Positions 45,401 through 53,622 of a stretch of 64,000 bases of DNA are shown here, piece after piece. A model generated the notes under the pieces. That model was not told where the DNA came from. It made no database searches and saw only the letters and a program-made list of their open reading frames with translations. This stretch comes from Paenibacillus sedimenti (GTDB taxonomy: Bacteria; Bacillota; Bacilli; Paenibacillales; NBRC-103111). Location: positions 372,001 through 436,000 of the forward strand of contig NZ_JACVVD010000005.1 of the NCBI RefSeq assembly GCF_014534655.1. The letters run 5' to 3'. Position numbers and translations under genes: made by a program. Position 1 is the stretch's first letter. The number at the start of each line of letters is the position of its first letter.

Positions 45401-46419
45401 CGTCGGTTTACTTGGACGAACTGAATTGGGTCAGCGCGACGTCCGGTTGGAACAACATACCGAAGAAGAAGCTTTCAATTGACGGCAATCCACTAAGAGC
45501 GGGCGGCAAAACGTATGAGCGCGGTTTGGGGACTCACGCCAATTCCGATATCGTATACACGATTCCCAAAGGGGCTAAAAGATTTGTCGCTATTGCCGCT
45601 GGGGACGACGAGGTGAGGGAAGAAGGCGGATACGCAAGCATGCTGTTCAGCGTGCATGTGGATGGGAGGCTTGCTGCCGTCTCGCCGCTCATCGGCAAAG
45701 GCATGCTATGGAACTTCGACGTCCCGCTGCCGGAGGGAGCCAAGCAGATTCTCCTGTCGCTGAACGATGCGGGAGGCAAAAACTTCGACCACGGCGATTG
45801 GCTGAACGCCGGGTTCTTGACAACGGCCATGACGGCCCGGGAATTGGCGGCGAGCATCAAGCAAATCGCGAATCCTTCGCCTAGCGACACCCGGCTTAAG
45901 CTGCCAAGCGTACCGGATGGATTCCGCATCGCGATTCAAAGTTCCAGCGATCCTAGCATCATTGCGCTGGACGGAACGATTCGGGCGCCAAAGGCGCAAA
46001 CGACTGTACAGGTGGTTCTGGAGATCACCGACTTGTCGGACGGCAGCAAAGCGGCGACCGAGGCGATTGCCGTTCTCGTCCCGCAGGCCAGCGGACTGGC
46101 GCCATATACGCTGACGACCACAGGCGTTCTCAAGCGAGATGGCGGCATCGAGGCCCAAATTAGTGTTCAGCCGACGCCGGAAGCGGTGAAAGGTCCGGAT
46201 GAGCAGGTCATCGTGTTCCAACTGATGAAAGGCAACACGCCTATAGGGATCGTGGCTATTCAATCCGACAGAATCGAAACCTCCAAAACCTTCAACGCTT
46301 TCTTCAACGCGGCTGATTTTGACTCCAGTCTGTACACTGTTCGAGCCATGGTGCTGGATCGCTTTAACAGCGATTTGACATCTTCAGTCAGTTTGGCAGC
46401 GCTGGCCCAGCTGAAATAG
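42421..46419 (+). CDS. Secreted GH97-family alpha-glycosidase with two NPCBM modules
   Basis: A 1332-aa secreted enzyme starting at TTG behind CAGGAGGAG. After the signal peptide (about 1-35) comes an NPCBM-like module (about 78-215, with KGIGSHANSKIVYNLD), then the GH97 body (about 225-830). The motif GVKIDFIDGEE holds Asp596, which aligns with the nucleophile of retaining GH97 alpha-galactosidases; inverting members have Glu residues instead. Two chitobiase-type C-terminal domains (IHYTLDGSEP and IRYTLDDTEP) and a second NPCBM module (about 1000-1140, with RGLGTHANSDIVYTIP) follow. It would remove terminal alpha-linked sugars, perhaps galactose from galactomannan, outside the cell. Confidence 0.88.
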   Translation: MHNRRYLRPITAKLFLMVCLLLSSLPFGLPGTVVANSVQLPITHSTFDEGTGTTATNASVTGVTYNESSTSLVVSDGVYVSDLNWVSMESYWSGAKKDKSLDGNTLTSAGKTYNKGIGSHANSKIVYNLDPAYKRFTAIAGIDDEIKSNPDHVKAKAKFYVKADDTVIASSPELKFNETYTFQVKIPAGAKTLTLITDDLGDPTCDHTDWLDARFLLTDEDGGWSPSEPVVIASPGGQVTSTIEQIDGRLTYSMKFNGATVVEKSALGVTVDGHDIGERVLWDRTQAVTVSPDAITYPIVGNHSTARDHHTLTTIPITDVNSGTNYKLQVKLFDDGIAFRYVIPPGTSDRVFSGETTSFRLPADSTVWYQQNTTNYEGRFTKQSAQSVPVNTKIGPPMTIKLPGSAGYAAITEGALVQYVGMTLIAEGGANFKANFINGGNWTLSGEVSTPWRIVTVADDLNGLVNNDILTNVSPPQAPIFDNNTDWIKPGSSTWSWVVDGDVSKRNMLLYIDYAAEMGIPYNLIDEGWTDWASTPEEFWAAVKEVVDYGKSKHVESWLWKSASDRFGIRGLFNREDRIAFFEKAKEAGVVGVKIDFIDGEELFKINFYKDTLEDAAKYRLMVNFHGANKPTGLSRTYPNELTREGVHGLEQGAPPADHNTTLPFTRYLAGHGDYTPMSLSNRMGKSSWSHQVATALSLTSPILSFGEHPENMLLNPAVELFKSMPTAWDETIVLPGSEIGEVSAMARRSGTTWYVAVMNGLEERTMGLNLSFLGSGKYNASIYADDMTKPNAYSLDKQVVSSGDVLSMKMRGSGGYVTKFSQLDMEPFGGGFLDKRTVHLITSNSSSEIHYTLDGSEPKASSPRYEKEIVITDSAVLRAVITSGEGAGSAVTARFNKTLPLIKILYDGDRNWVNPGGKVRIQTNAEGGDYEIRYTLDDTEPSQHSLLYTGPFTLPVSTAKLKAKLFVKGQPSSNTVSKTLYTLEHNGPVPPLPSVYLDELNWVSATSGWNNIPKKKLSIDGNPLRAGGKTYERGLGTHANSDIVYTIPKGAKRFVAIAAGDDEVREEGGYASMLFSVHVDGRLAAVSPLIGKGMLWNFDVPLPEGAKQILLSLNDAGGKNFDHGDWLNAGFLTTAMTARELAASIKQIANPSPSDTRLKLPSVPDGFRIAIQSSSDPSIIALDGTIRAPKAQTTVQVVLEITDLSDGSKAATEAIAVLVPQASGLAPYTLTTTGVLKRDGGIEAQISVQPTPEAVKGPDEQVIVFQLMKGNTPIGIVAIQSDRIETSKTFNAFFNAADFDSSLYTVRAMVLDRFNSDLTSSVSLAALAQLK

Positions 46420-46541
46420 ACGAGAGGGGCTGTCCCATAAGGTCTAAACCTGAGGACGCCCTCTTCACTTCGTTTTCGATTACTCGGAAATTGTTTTGCT
46501 GAGGTATATTTTTTGTATATTGGATATATAGTAAAGTGTCA

Positions 46542-46555
46542 ATAAAACGCTTTCA
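46542..46555 (-). promoter_or_regulatory. cre-like CcpA site
   Basis: On the minus strand TGAAAGCGTTTTAT matches the cre consensus at 12 of 14 positions. It lies just upstream of the promoter of the Opp-type operon. Confidence 0.5.
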
Positions 46556-46557
46556 TT

Positions 46558-46586
46558 TTGGACAATGCAATTAAACCGATTTAATA
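46558..46586 (+). promoter_or_regulatory. Promoter with LacI-type operator O1
   Basis: TTGGAC (46558-46563), a 17-nt spacer and TTAATA (46581-46586) form the likely promoter. The palindrome ATTAAACCGATTTAAT (46570-46585) fills the spacer and -10 element, so bound repressor would exclude RNA polymerase. Confidence 0.65.
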
Positions 46587-46622
46587 ACGGTTTTCTTTCT
46601 TTTTTGAACATGCATAAAAAGA

Positions 46623-46638
46623 ATTAAACCGGTTTAAT
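46623..46638. promoter_or_regulatory. LacI-type operator O2, perfect palindrome
   Basis: ATTAAACCGGTTTAAT is a perfect 16-bp palindrome with the central CpG typical of LacI-family sites. It differs from O1 by one base and sits 53 bp downstream, about five helical turns, so both could be held by one repressor tetramer. The lacI-type gene at the end of this operon is the obvious candidate. Confidence 0.75.
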
Positions 46639-46725
46639 ACAAATTTTATTTGGGGGGTGGAGGGAAAAATTATTAGTGTCTACTGAGAAATTGAAAGTTC
46701 AAGTATAACTGCGGAGGGGATATCC

Positions 46726-48702
46726 TTGAAAAAATACAGTCCGTTTTTTTTAATGATGATAATGATTTTTGCGGTTATTTTTGCAGCATGTGAGAATGAA
46801 AGTGATTCAAAAGCAAAGACAGCAAATAGTAATACAACAACTACTCCTGCTCCTGCATCTTCCTCCTCATCTCCGTTAATAGCAGACGGATTCAAAGAAG
46901 CCCCAATGTTAACTAAGCTAGTCAGTGCCGGTACATTAAAGCCAGTGACCGAACGTATGCCTGTTAAAGAAGATATTATGGTTGAAAAAGTTGCAAACGA
47001 AATAGGAAAATATGGAGGGGATTGGAAACTTCCTTGGGGTGGACCTAATGATCGCTGGACAGTTGGTCAACCAACAGAGGAAGCGCTTTTTCGTTTCATT
47101 AAGGAAGGAAGTACGGTAGAGCCTAACGTTGCCAAAAGCTATGAAGTCAATAAAGACTCAACTGAATTCACGATTCATTTAAGAAAAGGCATGAGATGGT
47201 CAGATGGCCAACCTTTTACAGCCGATGATGTCCTTTTCTATTGGGAGCATATGCTCACCAAAGAGACTTTCGGCAAAAAAATATATGATGCCTATTACTC
47301 TGTAGACCCTGTAACAGGAGATAAGGCTTTGGCGAAAGTGACAAAAGTCGATGATTATACCTTCAAAGTTACACATAAGTATCCAAGCGTTCAATTTTTG
47401 GAACGTGTTGCCATCGATAACAAATGGTTCTTCGCACCGGCGCATTTCCAAAAAACGATATTGCCAGAGTTTATAGGCGAAGCTAAAGCGCTTGAAATTG
47501 CGAAGCAATGGGGCTTTGCAGACGTAAAATCTTTCTTGGTAGCGACGGGATATTACTATTGGATTAACCCGCAAATCCCAACCTTAAGAGCTTGGGTAGC
47601 TAAAAATGATCCAAATAGCAATCAATATATTATGGAGCGTAATCCATACTATTGGAAAGTCGATGCGCAAGGAAATCAGCTGCCTTATATGGACCGTATC
47701 GTCGCTACCAAAGTTCAGGATTCTGCCCAAAGAGTTCTTGGCGCATTAGCTGGGGATTACAATCTTCTTGATTTTGACTTTAAAGATTTCACTGTACTAA
47801 AAGAGAACGAGAAAAAAGCCGGATACAGTGTATTGCCTTGGACGACGCCAAACTGGTCGAGTACGGGTCTTCAATTTAATCAAACAATTGGAGATCCTAA
47901 TCTCCGCAAGTTGTTTCAGGACATACGTTTTAGAGAAGCCGTTTCCGTAGCGGTTGACCGAAAAGAAATTTCAGAGATTGTTACGAATGGTTTAGGTGTT
48001 CCTCAACAGGCTTCTGTCCCGGAAGGTTTGGTAGGGTTCCAAAAAGGTTGGGCGGATCAATGGAGCAAGTTCGACCAGCAGCGCGCTAATCAATTACTGG
48101 ATGAGATCGGTTTAACGAAGCGAGATAAAAATAACTTCCGATTACATGCAGACGGCTCTGATTTGACCATTACGATTATCGAAGCGGACACAAAAACAGG
48201 AACTTTCCTGGAATTAATAAAAAAATATTTTGAGCAAATTGGTCTCAAGGTTGATCTGAAGGTTGTCGATATCGGGACTCACAATGATCTCAAGTACGCG
48301 AATAAGATTCCTGTAACTACAGAAAACATATCACTCGTTAATGTTGCTTTCAGGCCTGATACCTTAGTACCACTGAGAGTATTGACGCCATGGCTAGGAA
48401 GCTATGGATTGCATACTTCATCTAACGGGAAAGATGGCGTTAAACCTGAAGGGGATATAGCTTTAATTCTGGATTACTGGAATAAAGTGAAAGCATCTGC
48501 AACCAAAGAGGAAATAGCGAAATGGAGCAATGAAATTATTAAACTCCATCAAAAGAATCAGTGGCTGATCGGTTATACGGGCCCAACGCCGAAGTTGATT
48601 GTTGTATCCAACAAAATGGGCAACGTGCCTAAAGAATTAGTCTTTGCAGATGAATTCCGCAGTATTGGACACGGTCATCCAGCGCAATTCTTCATTAAAT
48701 AA
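46726..48702 (+). CDS. Family 5 extracellular binding lipoprotein (Opp/Dpp type)
   Basis: A 658-aa substrate-binding lipoprotein of solute-binding family 5. The signal peptide ends in FAAC (lipid-modified Cys about 23). Family motifs are TIHLRKGMRWSDGQPFTADD near residue 150 and RFREAVSVAVDRKEIS further on. The start is TTG behind GGAGGGG. Members bind peptides, nickel or, in several bacteria, oligosaccharides. Its place after CAZyme genes, LacI-type control and a cre-like site favour an oligosaccharide ligand. Confidence 0.9.
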   Translation: MKKYSPFFLMMIMIFAVIFAACENESDSKAKTANSNTTTTPAPASSSSSPLIADGFKEAPMLTKLVSAGTLKPVTERMPVKEDIMVEKVANEIGKYGGDWKLPWGGPNDRWTVGQPTEEALFRFIKEGSTVEPNVAKSYEVNKDSTEFTIHLRKGMRWSDGQPFTADDVLFYWEHMLTKETFGKKIYDAYYSVDPVTGDKALAKVTKVDDYTFKVTHKYPSVQFLERVAIDNKWFFAPAHFQKTILPEFIGEAKALEIAKQWGFADVKSFLVATGYYYWINPQIPTLRAWVAKNDPNSNQYIMERNPYYWKVDAQGNQLPYMDRIVATKVQDSAQRVLGALAGDYNLLDFDFKDFTVLKENEKKAGYSVLPWTTPNWSSTGLQFNQTIGDPNLRKLFQDIRFREAVSVAVDRKEISEIVTNGLGVPQQASVPEGLVGFQKGWADQWSKFDQQRANQLLDEIGLTKRDKNNFRLHADGSDLTITIIEADTKTGTFLELIKKYFEQIGLKVDLKVVDIGTHNDLKYANKIPVTTENISLVNVAFRPDTLVPLRVLTPWLGSYGLHTSSNGKDGVKPEGDIALILDYWNKVKASATKEEIAKWSNEIIKLHQKNQWLIGYTGPTPKLIVVSNKMGNVPKELVFADEFRSIGHGHPAQFFIK

Positions 48703-48717
48703 TAAGTTTTCTGTTAA

Positions 48718-48758
48718 AGAGTAATGGGAGAATTTTATTTTCTCCCATTATTCTCTTC
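48718..48758 (+). terminator. Intercistronic hairpin between binding protein and permease genes
   Basis: TAATGGGAGAA (48722-48732) and TTCTCCCATTA (48740-48750) form an 11-bp perfect stem, extended by AGAG/CTCT, with a moderately T-rich tail. It probably acts as a partial terminator or 3' stabiliser giving more binding protein than permease. Confidence 0.7.
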
Positions 48759-48797
48759 ATAGGTATTATCGAATTAATCGGAGAGGATAGGATTGAG

Positions 48798-49796
48798 ATG
48801 CTCCAATATATTTTAAGAAGATTTATCTTGGTAATACCTGTTATTGTTTTCATCTCAATTATCGTCTTTTACATCATTCAGCTTCCGCCCGGCGATTTTG
48901 TTTCCTCTTATGCGGCTAAAATGTCTGCGGCGGGCGAGGTCATGACACAACACGATATTGATGTAATGAGAGCTAACTTGAAACTAGATCAACCTTGGTT
49001 TATCCAATATCTTGATTGGATGAAAAATATTGTTTTGCATTTCAACTTTGGTTATTCCTTTAGCTATAACAAGCCTGTTACGGCCGTAATTTCACAATAT
49101 ATGGCGCTAACGCTGATTGTCTCTTTGGTAACGATGCTGTTTACATATGGCATTGCGATTCCAATTGGCATTTACTGTGCGGTAAGGCAATATTCGATAG
49201 GCGATTATATCTTCTCGGCATTCGGTTTCCTGGGTATGGCTACGCCTCACTTTTTGATGGCAATTATTTTAATGTATCTTTCTTACGTTTATTTCGGTGA
49301 TCCATTGCTAGGTCTTTTCTCCAGTGATTACGTCAATGCCGAATGGTCGCTAGGCAAAATATTGGACTTATTAAAGCATATGATTATACCTGTCATTGTC
49401 ATTGGGCTCGCAAACACGGCTGAATTGATTCGAGTGATGAGAGGTCAAATGTTAGATGAATTGAATAAGCCGAATGTAGTTACGGCAAGATCCAAAGGCT
49501 TATCGGAAACAAAAATATTGCTCAAATATCCGACGCGAGCCGCTTTGAATCCGATCGTTAGCACCATCGGATGGTCGCTGACGTCCATTTTTACAGGTTC
49601 GACCATTACTGCTATTGTTCTAAATTTGCCTATTCAGGGACCCGTTATGTATAACGCATTATTGGCACAGGATATGTATTTGGCAGGTACGTGGTTATTA
49701 TTTATGTCCGTGTTAACGGTTATCGGGACATTGATATCGGATATTTTACTGGCATGGCTCGATCCAAAAATTCGCACAGCGTTCAGAGGTATGTAA
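48798..49796 (+). CDS. ABC transporter permease, OppB/DppB type
   Basis: A 332-aa membrane protein with the family N-terminus (LRRFILVIPVIVFISIIVFYI), the large periplasmic-side loop and the EAA region ARSKGLSETKILLKYPTRAALNPIV. Six membrane segments. GGAGAGGAT precedes the ATG. Confidence 0.92.
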   Translation: MLQYILRRFILVIPVIVFISIIVFYIIQLPPGDFVSSYAAKMSAAGEVMTQHDIDVMRANLKLDQPWFIQYLDWMKNIVLHFNFGYSFSYNKPVTAVISQYMALTLIVSLVTMLFTYGIAIPIGIYCAVRQYSIGDYIFSAFGFLGMATPHFLMAIILMYLSYVYFGDPLLGLFSSDYVNAEWSLGKILDLLKHMIIPVIVIGLANTAELIRVMRGQMLDELNKPNVVTARSKGLSETKILLKYPTRAALNPIVSTIGWSLTSIFTGSTITAIVLNLPIQGPVMYNALLAQDMYLAGTWLLFMSVLTVIGTLISDILLAWLDPKIRTAFRGM

Positions 49797-49799
49797 CCT

Positions 49800-50945
49800 A
49801 TGAAAACAATACCATTAACGGAAAAACAAATATCGGATAAAATCAAGACGCGAAAAAACAGCGATGTGTATTACAGCTCACAATGGCGACTTATGTATCG
49901 CAGATTGAAAAAGCATAAATTAGCTCGTATCAGTTTAGTTATTCTAGCCTGTTTCTATATTGGTGCTATCTTTGCACAGTTTTTAGCGCCTTATGGTTTA
50001 GAGAGTTACGATAGTAAATATGTAAATGCGCCTCCGGCCAAGGTGAGCTTCAAGGATGAAGACGGTAAGCTGCATTTGCGACCGTTTGTATATGGGCTAA
50101 AGTCAGGCAGAGATCCAGTTACATTAAGAAAGACTTTTGTAAAGGATGAAACGGTTCGCTACCCGATCCGGTTTTTGGTCGAGGGTGAAAACTACAAATT
50201 TTTAGGCTTGTTTCGTACGAATCTACATCTATTCGGGACGGATGAGCCCGGCCGCATTTTTATATTCGGCACGGATGGGATGGGCAGAGATTTATTATCA
50301 CGGATTCTTTTGGGAAGTCAAATTTCATTAAGCATTCCTCTTATCGGCGTTTCTATAAGTTTTGTTTTAGGTTTATTTATCGGAGGGGTATCGGGGTATT
50401 TCGGAGGTTGGCTGGATTCGGTTATTCAGCGATTCATTGAAATTATTCGTTCATTTCCGACACTTCCGCTTTGGATGGCGTTGTCTGCTGCAATTCCGGC
50501 GCGCATACCGGTAGTAACCATGTATTTGTACATCGTCATTATTTTCGCGTTTATAGGTTGGACGGATCTGGCAAGGGTGGCTAGAGGGAAGTTTATCTCG
50601 TTGAAAAATGAAGAATATGTATTAGCAGCAAAAATAGCCGGTGTTAATGACGCTAAAATCATTATTAAGCATCTATTGCCTGGTTTTATCAGCTACCTGG
50701 TTGTCGCTACCACACTGGCGATACCCGGGATGATTCTCGGCGAGACAGCAATGAGCTTCCTTGGACTTGGAATACGCTCGCCTGCGACCAGCTGGGGAGT
50801 TCTGCTCCAGGAGGCACAGCAGATCGAGAATGTTGCTTTGTATCCATGGAAGTTAATCCCTTTAGGCTTTGTTATCATGGCGGTATTAACCTTTAACTTT
50901 CTAGGAGACGGATTGCGTGATGCTGCCGATCCATACAAGAAATAA
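49800..50945 (+). CDS. ABC transporter permease, OppC/DppC type
   Basis: A 381-aa permease, starting 3 nt after the previous stop. It has FGTDGMGRDLLSRILLGSQISL before the core and the EAA loop VLAAKIAGVNDAKIIIKHLLP. It is longer than most OppC proteins because of an insertion of about 80 residues (about 75-155) on the outer side between the first two membrane segments, which is characteristic of a subset with oligosaccharide-type substrates; the inference is weak. Confidence 0.92.
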   Translation: MKTIPLTEKQISDKIKTRKNSDVYYSSQWRLMYRRLKKHKLARISLVILACFYIGAIFAQFLAPYGLESYDSKYVNAPPAKVSFKDEDGKLHLRPFVYGLKSGRDPVTLRKTFVKDETVRYPIRFLVEGENYKFLGLFRTNLHLFGTDEPGRIFIFGTDGMGRDLLSRILLGSQISLSIPLIGVSISFVLGLFIGGVSGYFGGWLDSVIQRFIEIIRSFPTLPLWMALSAAIPARIPVVTMYLYIVIIFAFIGWTDLARVARGKFISLKNEEYVLAAKIAGVNDAKIIIKHLLPGFISYLVVATTLAIPGMILGETAMSFLGLGIRSPATSWGVLLQEAQQIENVALYPWKLIPLGFVIMAVLTFNFLGDGLRDAADPYKK

Positions 50946-50975
50946 TTTTATATTAGAGCAAGGAGAGGGATATGC

Positions 50976-52007
50976 ATGGCATCTCAAGCTTCAGTTCCAC
51001 TATCCGATCAGCCTCTATTGTCCATTCAAGATTTAAAGATCCGCATTCAAATGGACAACGGGGTAATGAACGCTGTAGACGGTGTAGATTTCGAAATCAA
51101 GAAGGGGAAAACTTTAGGTCTTGTTGGAGAGTCAGGTTGCGGCAAAAGTTTGACGAGTAGAGCTATCATTCGTATAAATCCGAAAGAGTGCGAAGCCTCG
51201 GGAAAAATTATTTATAACTCTGACTCCGGGAATTTAGACTTGTTATCCTTAGATCCACGAGGTAAAAAGATACGATCAATTCGCGGTCAAAAAATTTCCA
51301 TGATCTTTCAAGAGCCAATGACGGCGTTTTCGCCCATGTATACGATCGGCAATCAGATCATGGAATCCATTTTAATTCACCGCACCAAGGATAAAAAAGA
51401 AGCTAAAAAAATTGCGTTGGAAATGCTTAGCAAAGTAGGTATTTCCGATGAAGAGAAGCGCTTTAACCAATATCCGCATGAATTTTCCGGCGGCATGCGT
51501 CAGCGTGCGATGATCTCGATGGCCTTATCTTGCAATCCGGAATTGTTAATTGCCGATGAACCTACGACAGCGCTGGATGTAACGATTCAAGCACAGGTAA
51601 TGGAACTGATGAAGGGGCTTCAGAAGGAATTTGGGATGGCCATTTTGTTAGTGACGCATGATCTTGGCATTATCGCAGAAATGTGTGACGAAGTGGCGGT
51701 CATGTATTTGGGGAAAATTGTTGAGCAATCCACAGTTGGAGAGATCTTTAAAAACCCGAAACACCCCTATACAAAAGGCTTGCTCAAATCGATGCCAAGA
51801 TTAGGTGCTGATCGAAATACGCGCCTGGATTCGATCGATGGAACAGTTCCAATGGCAACCAACATGCCTCCGATGTGCGGTTTTTACGATCGATGCAAGG
51901 ATAGAATTGAAGGCGTTTGCAATAAACAAGTGGTGCCTAAAACGCGAATATCCGATAACCACTTGGTTAGATGTTTTCTTTATAAAGATGAGAGTGAGGA
52001 AGGATAA
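50976..52007 (+). CDS. ABC transporter ATPase, OppD/DppD type
   Basis: A 343-aa ATPase with Walker A GESGCGKS, signature FSGGMRQRAMIS and Walker B LLIADEPTTALD, plus a C-terminal family-specific Cys region (FYDRCKDRIEGVC) typical of OppD/DppD. AAGGAGAGG precedes the ATG. It works with the next gene as the heterodimeric motor, so this importer does not rely on a shared MsmX ATPase. Confidence 0.94.
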   Translation: MASQASVPLSDQPLLSIQDLKIRIQMDNGVMNAVDGVDFEIKKGKTLGLVGESGCGKSLTSRAIIRINPKECEASGKIIYNSDSGNLDLLSLDPRGKKIRSIRGQKISMIFQEPMTAFSPMYTIGNQIMESILIHRTKDKKEAKKIALEMLSKVGISDEEKRFNQYPHEFSGGMRQRAMISMALSCNPELLIADEPTTALDVTIQAQVMELMKGLQKEFGMAILLVTHDLGIIAEMCDEVAVMYLGKIVEQSTVGEIFKNPKHPYTKGLLKSMPRLGADRNTRLDSIDGTVPMATNMPPMCGFYDRCKDRIEGVCNKQVVPKTRISDNHLVRCFLYKDESEEG

Positions 52008-52009
52008 GG

Positions 52010-53026
52010 ATGTCAAAAACCATATTGGCTGTAAATCATCTAAATAAGGATTTTCAAGTGAAATCCGATAAAAAGTTGTTTAGCAAGCCTTCCTATATTC
52101 GAGTTTTGAATAACATTTCTTTTGAACTTATGGAGGGTGAGACGTTAAGCATTGTCGGTGAATCAGGCTGCGGGAAAACGACACTAGGCCGATGTATTGT
52201 GCGGGGAGTGGACGCCACTTCAGGGCAAGTCATGTATCGGGCGGAGGATGAAGAACAAGTCGATTTTTTAAACCTGCGCGGTAAAGCGTTCAAGAAATAC
52301 AGAAAAGATATTCAAATGATTTTTCAGGATCCATATTCATCTCTAAGTCCAAGAATGAGTGTTTATGACATCATTGCCGAGCCGCTGCTTGCCAACTTTA
52401 AGCTGACTAAAACGGAGTTGAATGAAAGAGTTACCCATATTGCAGAACAAACAGGTTTAAATGTCAGCTATCTCAAACGCTACCCTCATGCCTTTTCCGG
52501 AGGTCAAAGACAGCGTATCGCGATAGCGAGGGCACTTATTTCACAACCGAGGCTTATCGTTTGCGATGAAGCCGTTTCAGCATTGGACGTCTCAATTAAA
52601 GCACAAATTATCAATTTGTTGAAGGATCTGCAGCAGCAGCTGCAAATCACTTATATTTTCATATCCCACGATTTGTCTATTGTGCAAAACATTTCCGATC
52701 GGGTAGCGGTCATGCACTTGGGTAAAATTGTAGAAATAGCACCAGTAGATTCGCTCTTTGAGCATCCTAAGCATCCATATACAGAGGCTCTTTTGTCTGC
52801 TGTACCTGAACCTGATCCAGATTATAAGAAGGATCGCATCATACTTGAAGGCGAAGTGCCCAACCCTGCCAATCCGCCAAGCGGATGTCACTTTCATCCA
52901 AGGTGCATGTATAAGACTGACAAGTGTGTTCAGCAAGAACCAGAGCTGCAGGATATAAGCGACAAGCATTATGTTGCGTGTCATTATGCAATGCAATTAA
53001 ATTTGAGAGGTGTAAACCATGCATAA
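52010..53026 (+). CDS. ABC transporter ATPase, OppF/DppF type
   Basis: A 338-aa ATPase with Walker A GESGCGKT, signature FSGGQRQRIAIA and Walker B LIVCDEAVSALD, where Ala-Val replaces the usual Pro-Thr. The C-terminal oligopeptide region has CHFHPRCMYKTDKC. It starts 2 nt after OppD and overlaps the HAD gene by 8 nt, showing tight coupling. Confidence 0.94.
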   Translation: MSKTILAVNHLNKDFQVKSDKKLFSKPSYIRVLNNISFELMEGETLSIVGESGCGKTTLGRCIVRGVDATSGQVMYRAEDEEQVDFLNLRGKAFKKYRKDIQMIFQDPYSSLSPRMSVYDIIAEPLLANFKLTKTELNERVTHIAEQTGLNVSYLKRYPHAFSGGQRQRIAIARALISQPRLIVCDEAVSALDVSIKAQIINLLKDLQQQLQITYIFISHDLSIVQNISDRVAVMHLGKIVEIAPVDSLFEHPKHPYTEALLSAVPEPDPDYKKDRIILEGEVPNPANPPSGCHFHPRCMYKTDKCVQQEPELQDISDKHYVACHYAMQLNLRGVNHA

Positions 53027-53588
53027 AACGACAACGAATGATACGACAACCATCGATCCTAATGCGAAGAAGCTTATTGTTTTTCTCGATTGCGGAGATA
53101 CGATCATTGATGAAGGTACCGAAATTAGAGATGAACACGATGTTGTGATCCAAGCCGATGTGATACCGGGGGCCGATCTTATGGTGAAAACGCTCGCCGA
53201 ACGCGGCTATATACTTGCCCTTGTAGCCGACGGCAGAGCGCAATCGTTCAAAAATATGTTAACGCAAAATGGCGTGTACGATTATTTTACAACGATGATT
53301 TACTCAGAAACGATTAAAGCTTCTAAACCAAGTCCTCGTATGTTTAAAGCGGCTATTGGCGCGTTGGATCTCAGTGAACAGGATTGCTATAGAATCGTTA
53401 TGGTAGGGAACAATTTGAGCCGGGATGTGAAAGGAGCGAATCAAATGGGAATAACCAGCATTTTCTTGAACTGGACTTCTAGATATCCGAAAGTTCATGC
53501 AGATGAAAGTGAAATTCCCGATTATACGATTAACAATCCGATGGAATTAATTGATTTAGTAGAAAAACTAAATGAACAATTAGAATAA
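53019..53588 (+). CDS. HAD-family hydrolase
   Basis: A 189-aa haloacid dehalogenase-type phosphatase overlapping oppF by 8 nt. Motif I is FLDCGDT (Asp24 nucleophile), where the second Asp of the usual DxDx(T/V) is Gly26; DxGxT variants are known in HAD proteins. Motif III Lys is in ASKPSPRMF and motif IV is MVGNNLSRDVKGANQMG with the terminal Asp. It probably dephosphorylates a sugar phosphate formed from the imported substrate. Confidence 0.85.
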   Translation: MHKTTTNDTTTIDPNAKKLIVFLDCGDTIIDEGTEIRDEHDVVIQADVIPGADLMVKTLAERGYILALVADGRAQSFKNMLTQNGVYDYFTTMIYSETIKASKPSPRMFKAAIGALDLSEQDCYRIVMVGNNLSRDVKGANQMGITSIFLNWTSRYPKVHADESEIPDYTINNPMELIDLVEKLNEQLE

Positions 53589-53622
53589 TTGGATATTGGA
53601 ATGAAGGGATGTTTACCCAACC

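Noticed and set aside
46424..46445. GGGGCTGTCCCATAAGGT resembling an IS-element end
   Set aside because: The word is short, no matching second end or transposase is present, so an IS remnant cannot be supported.
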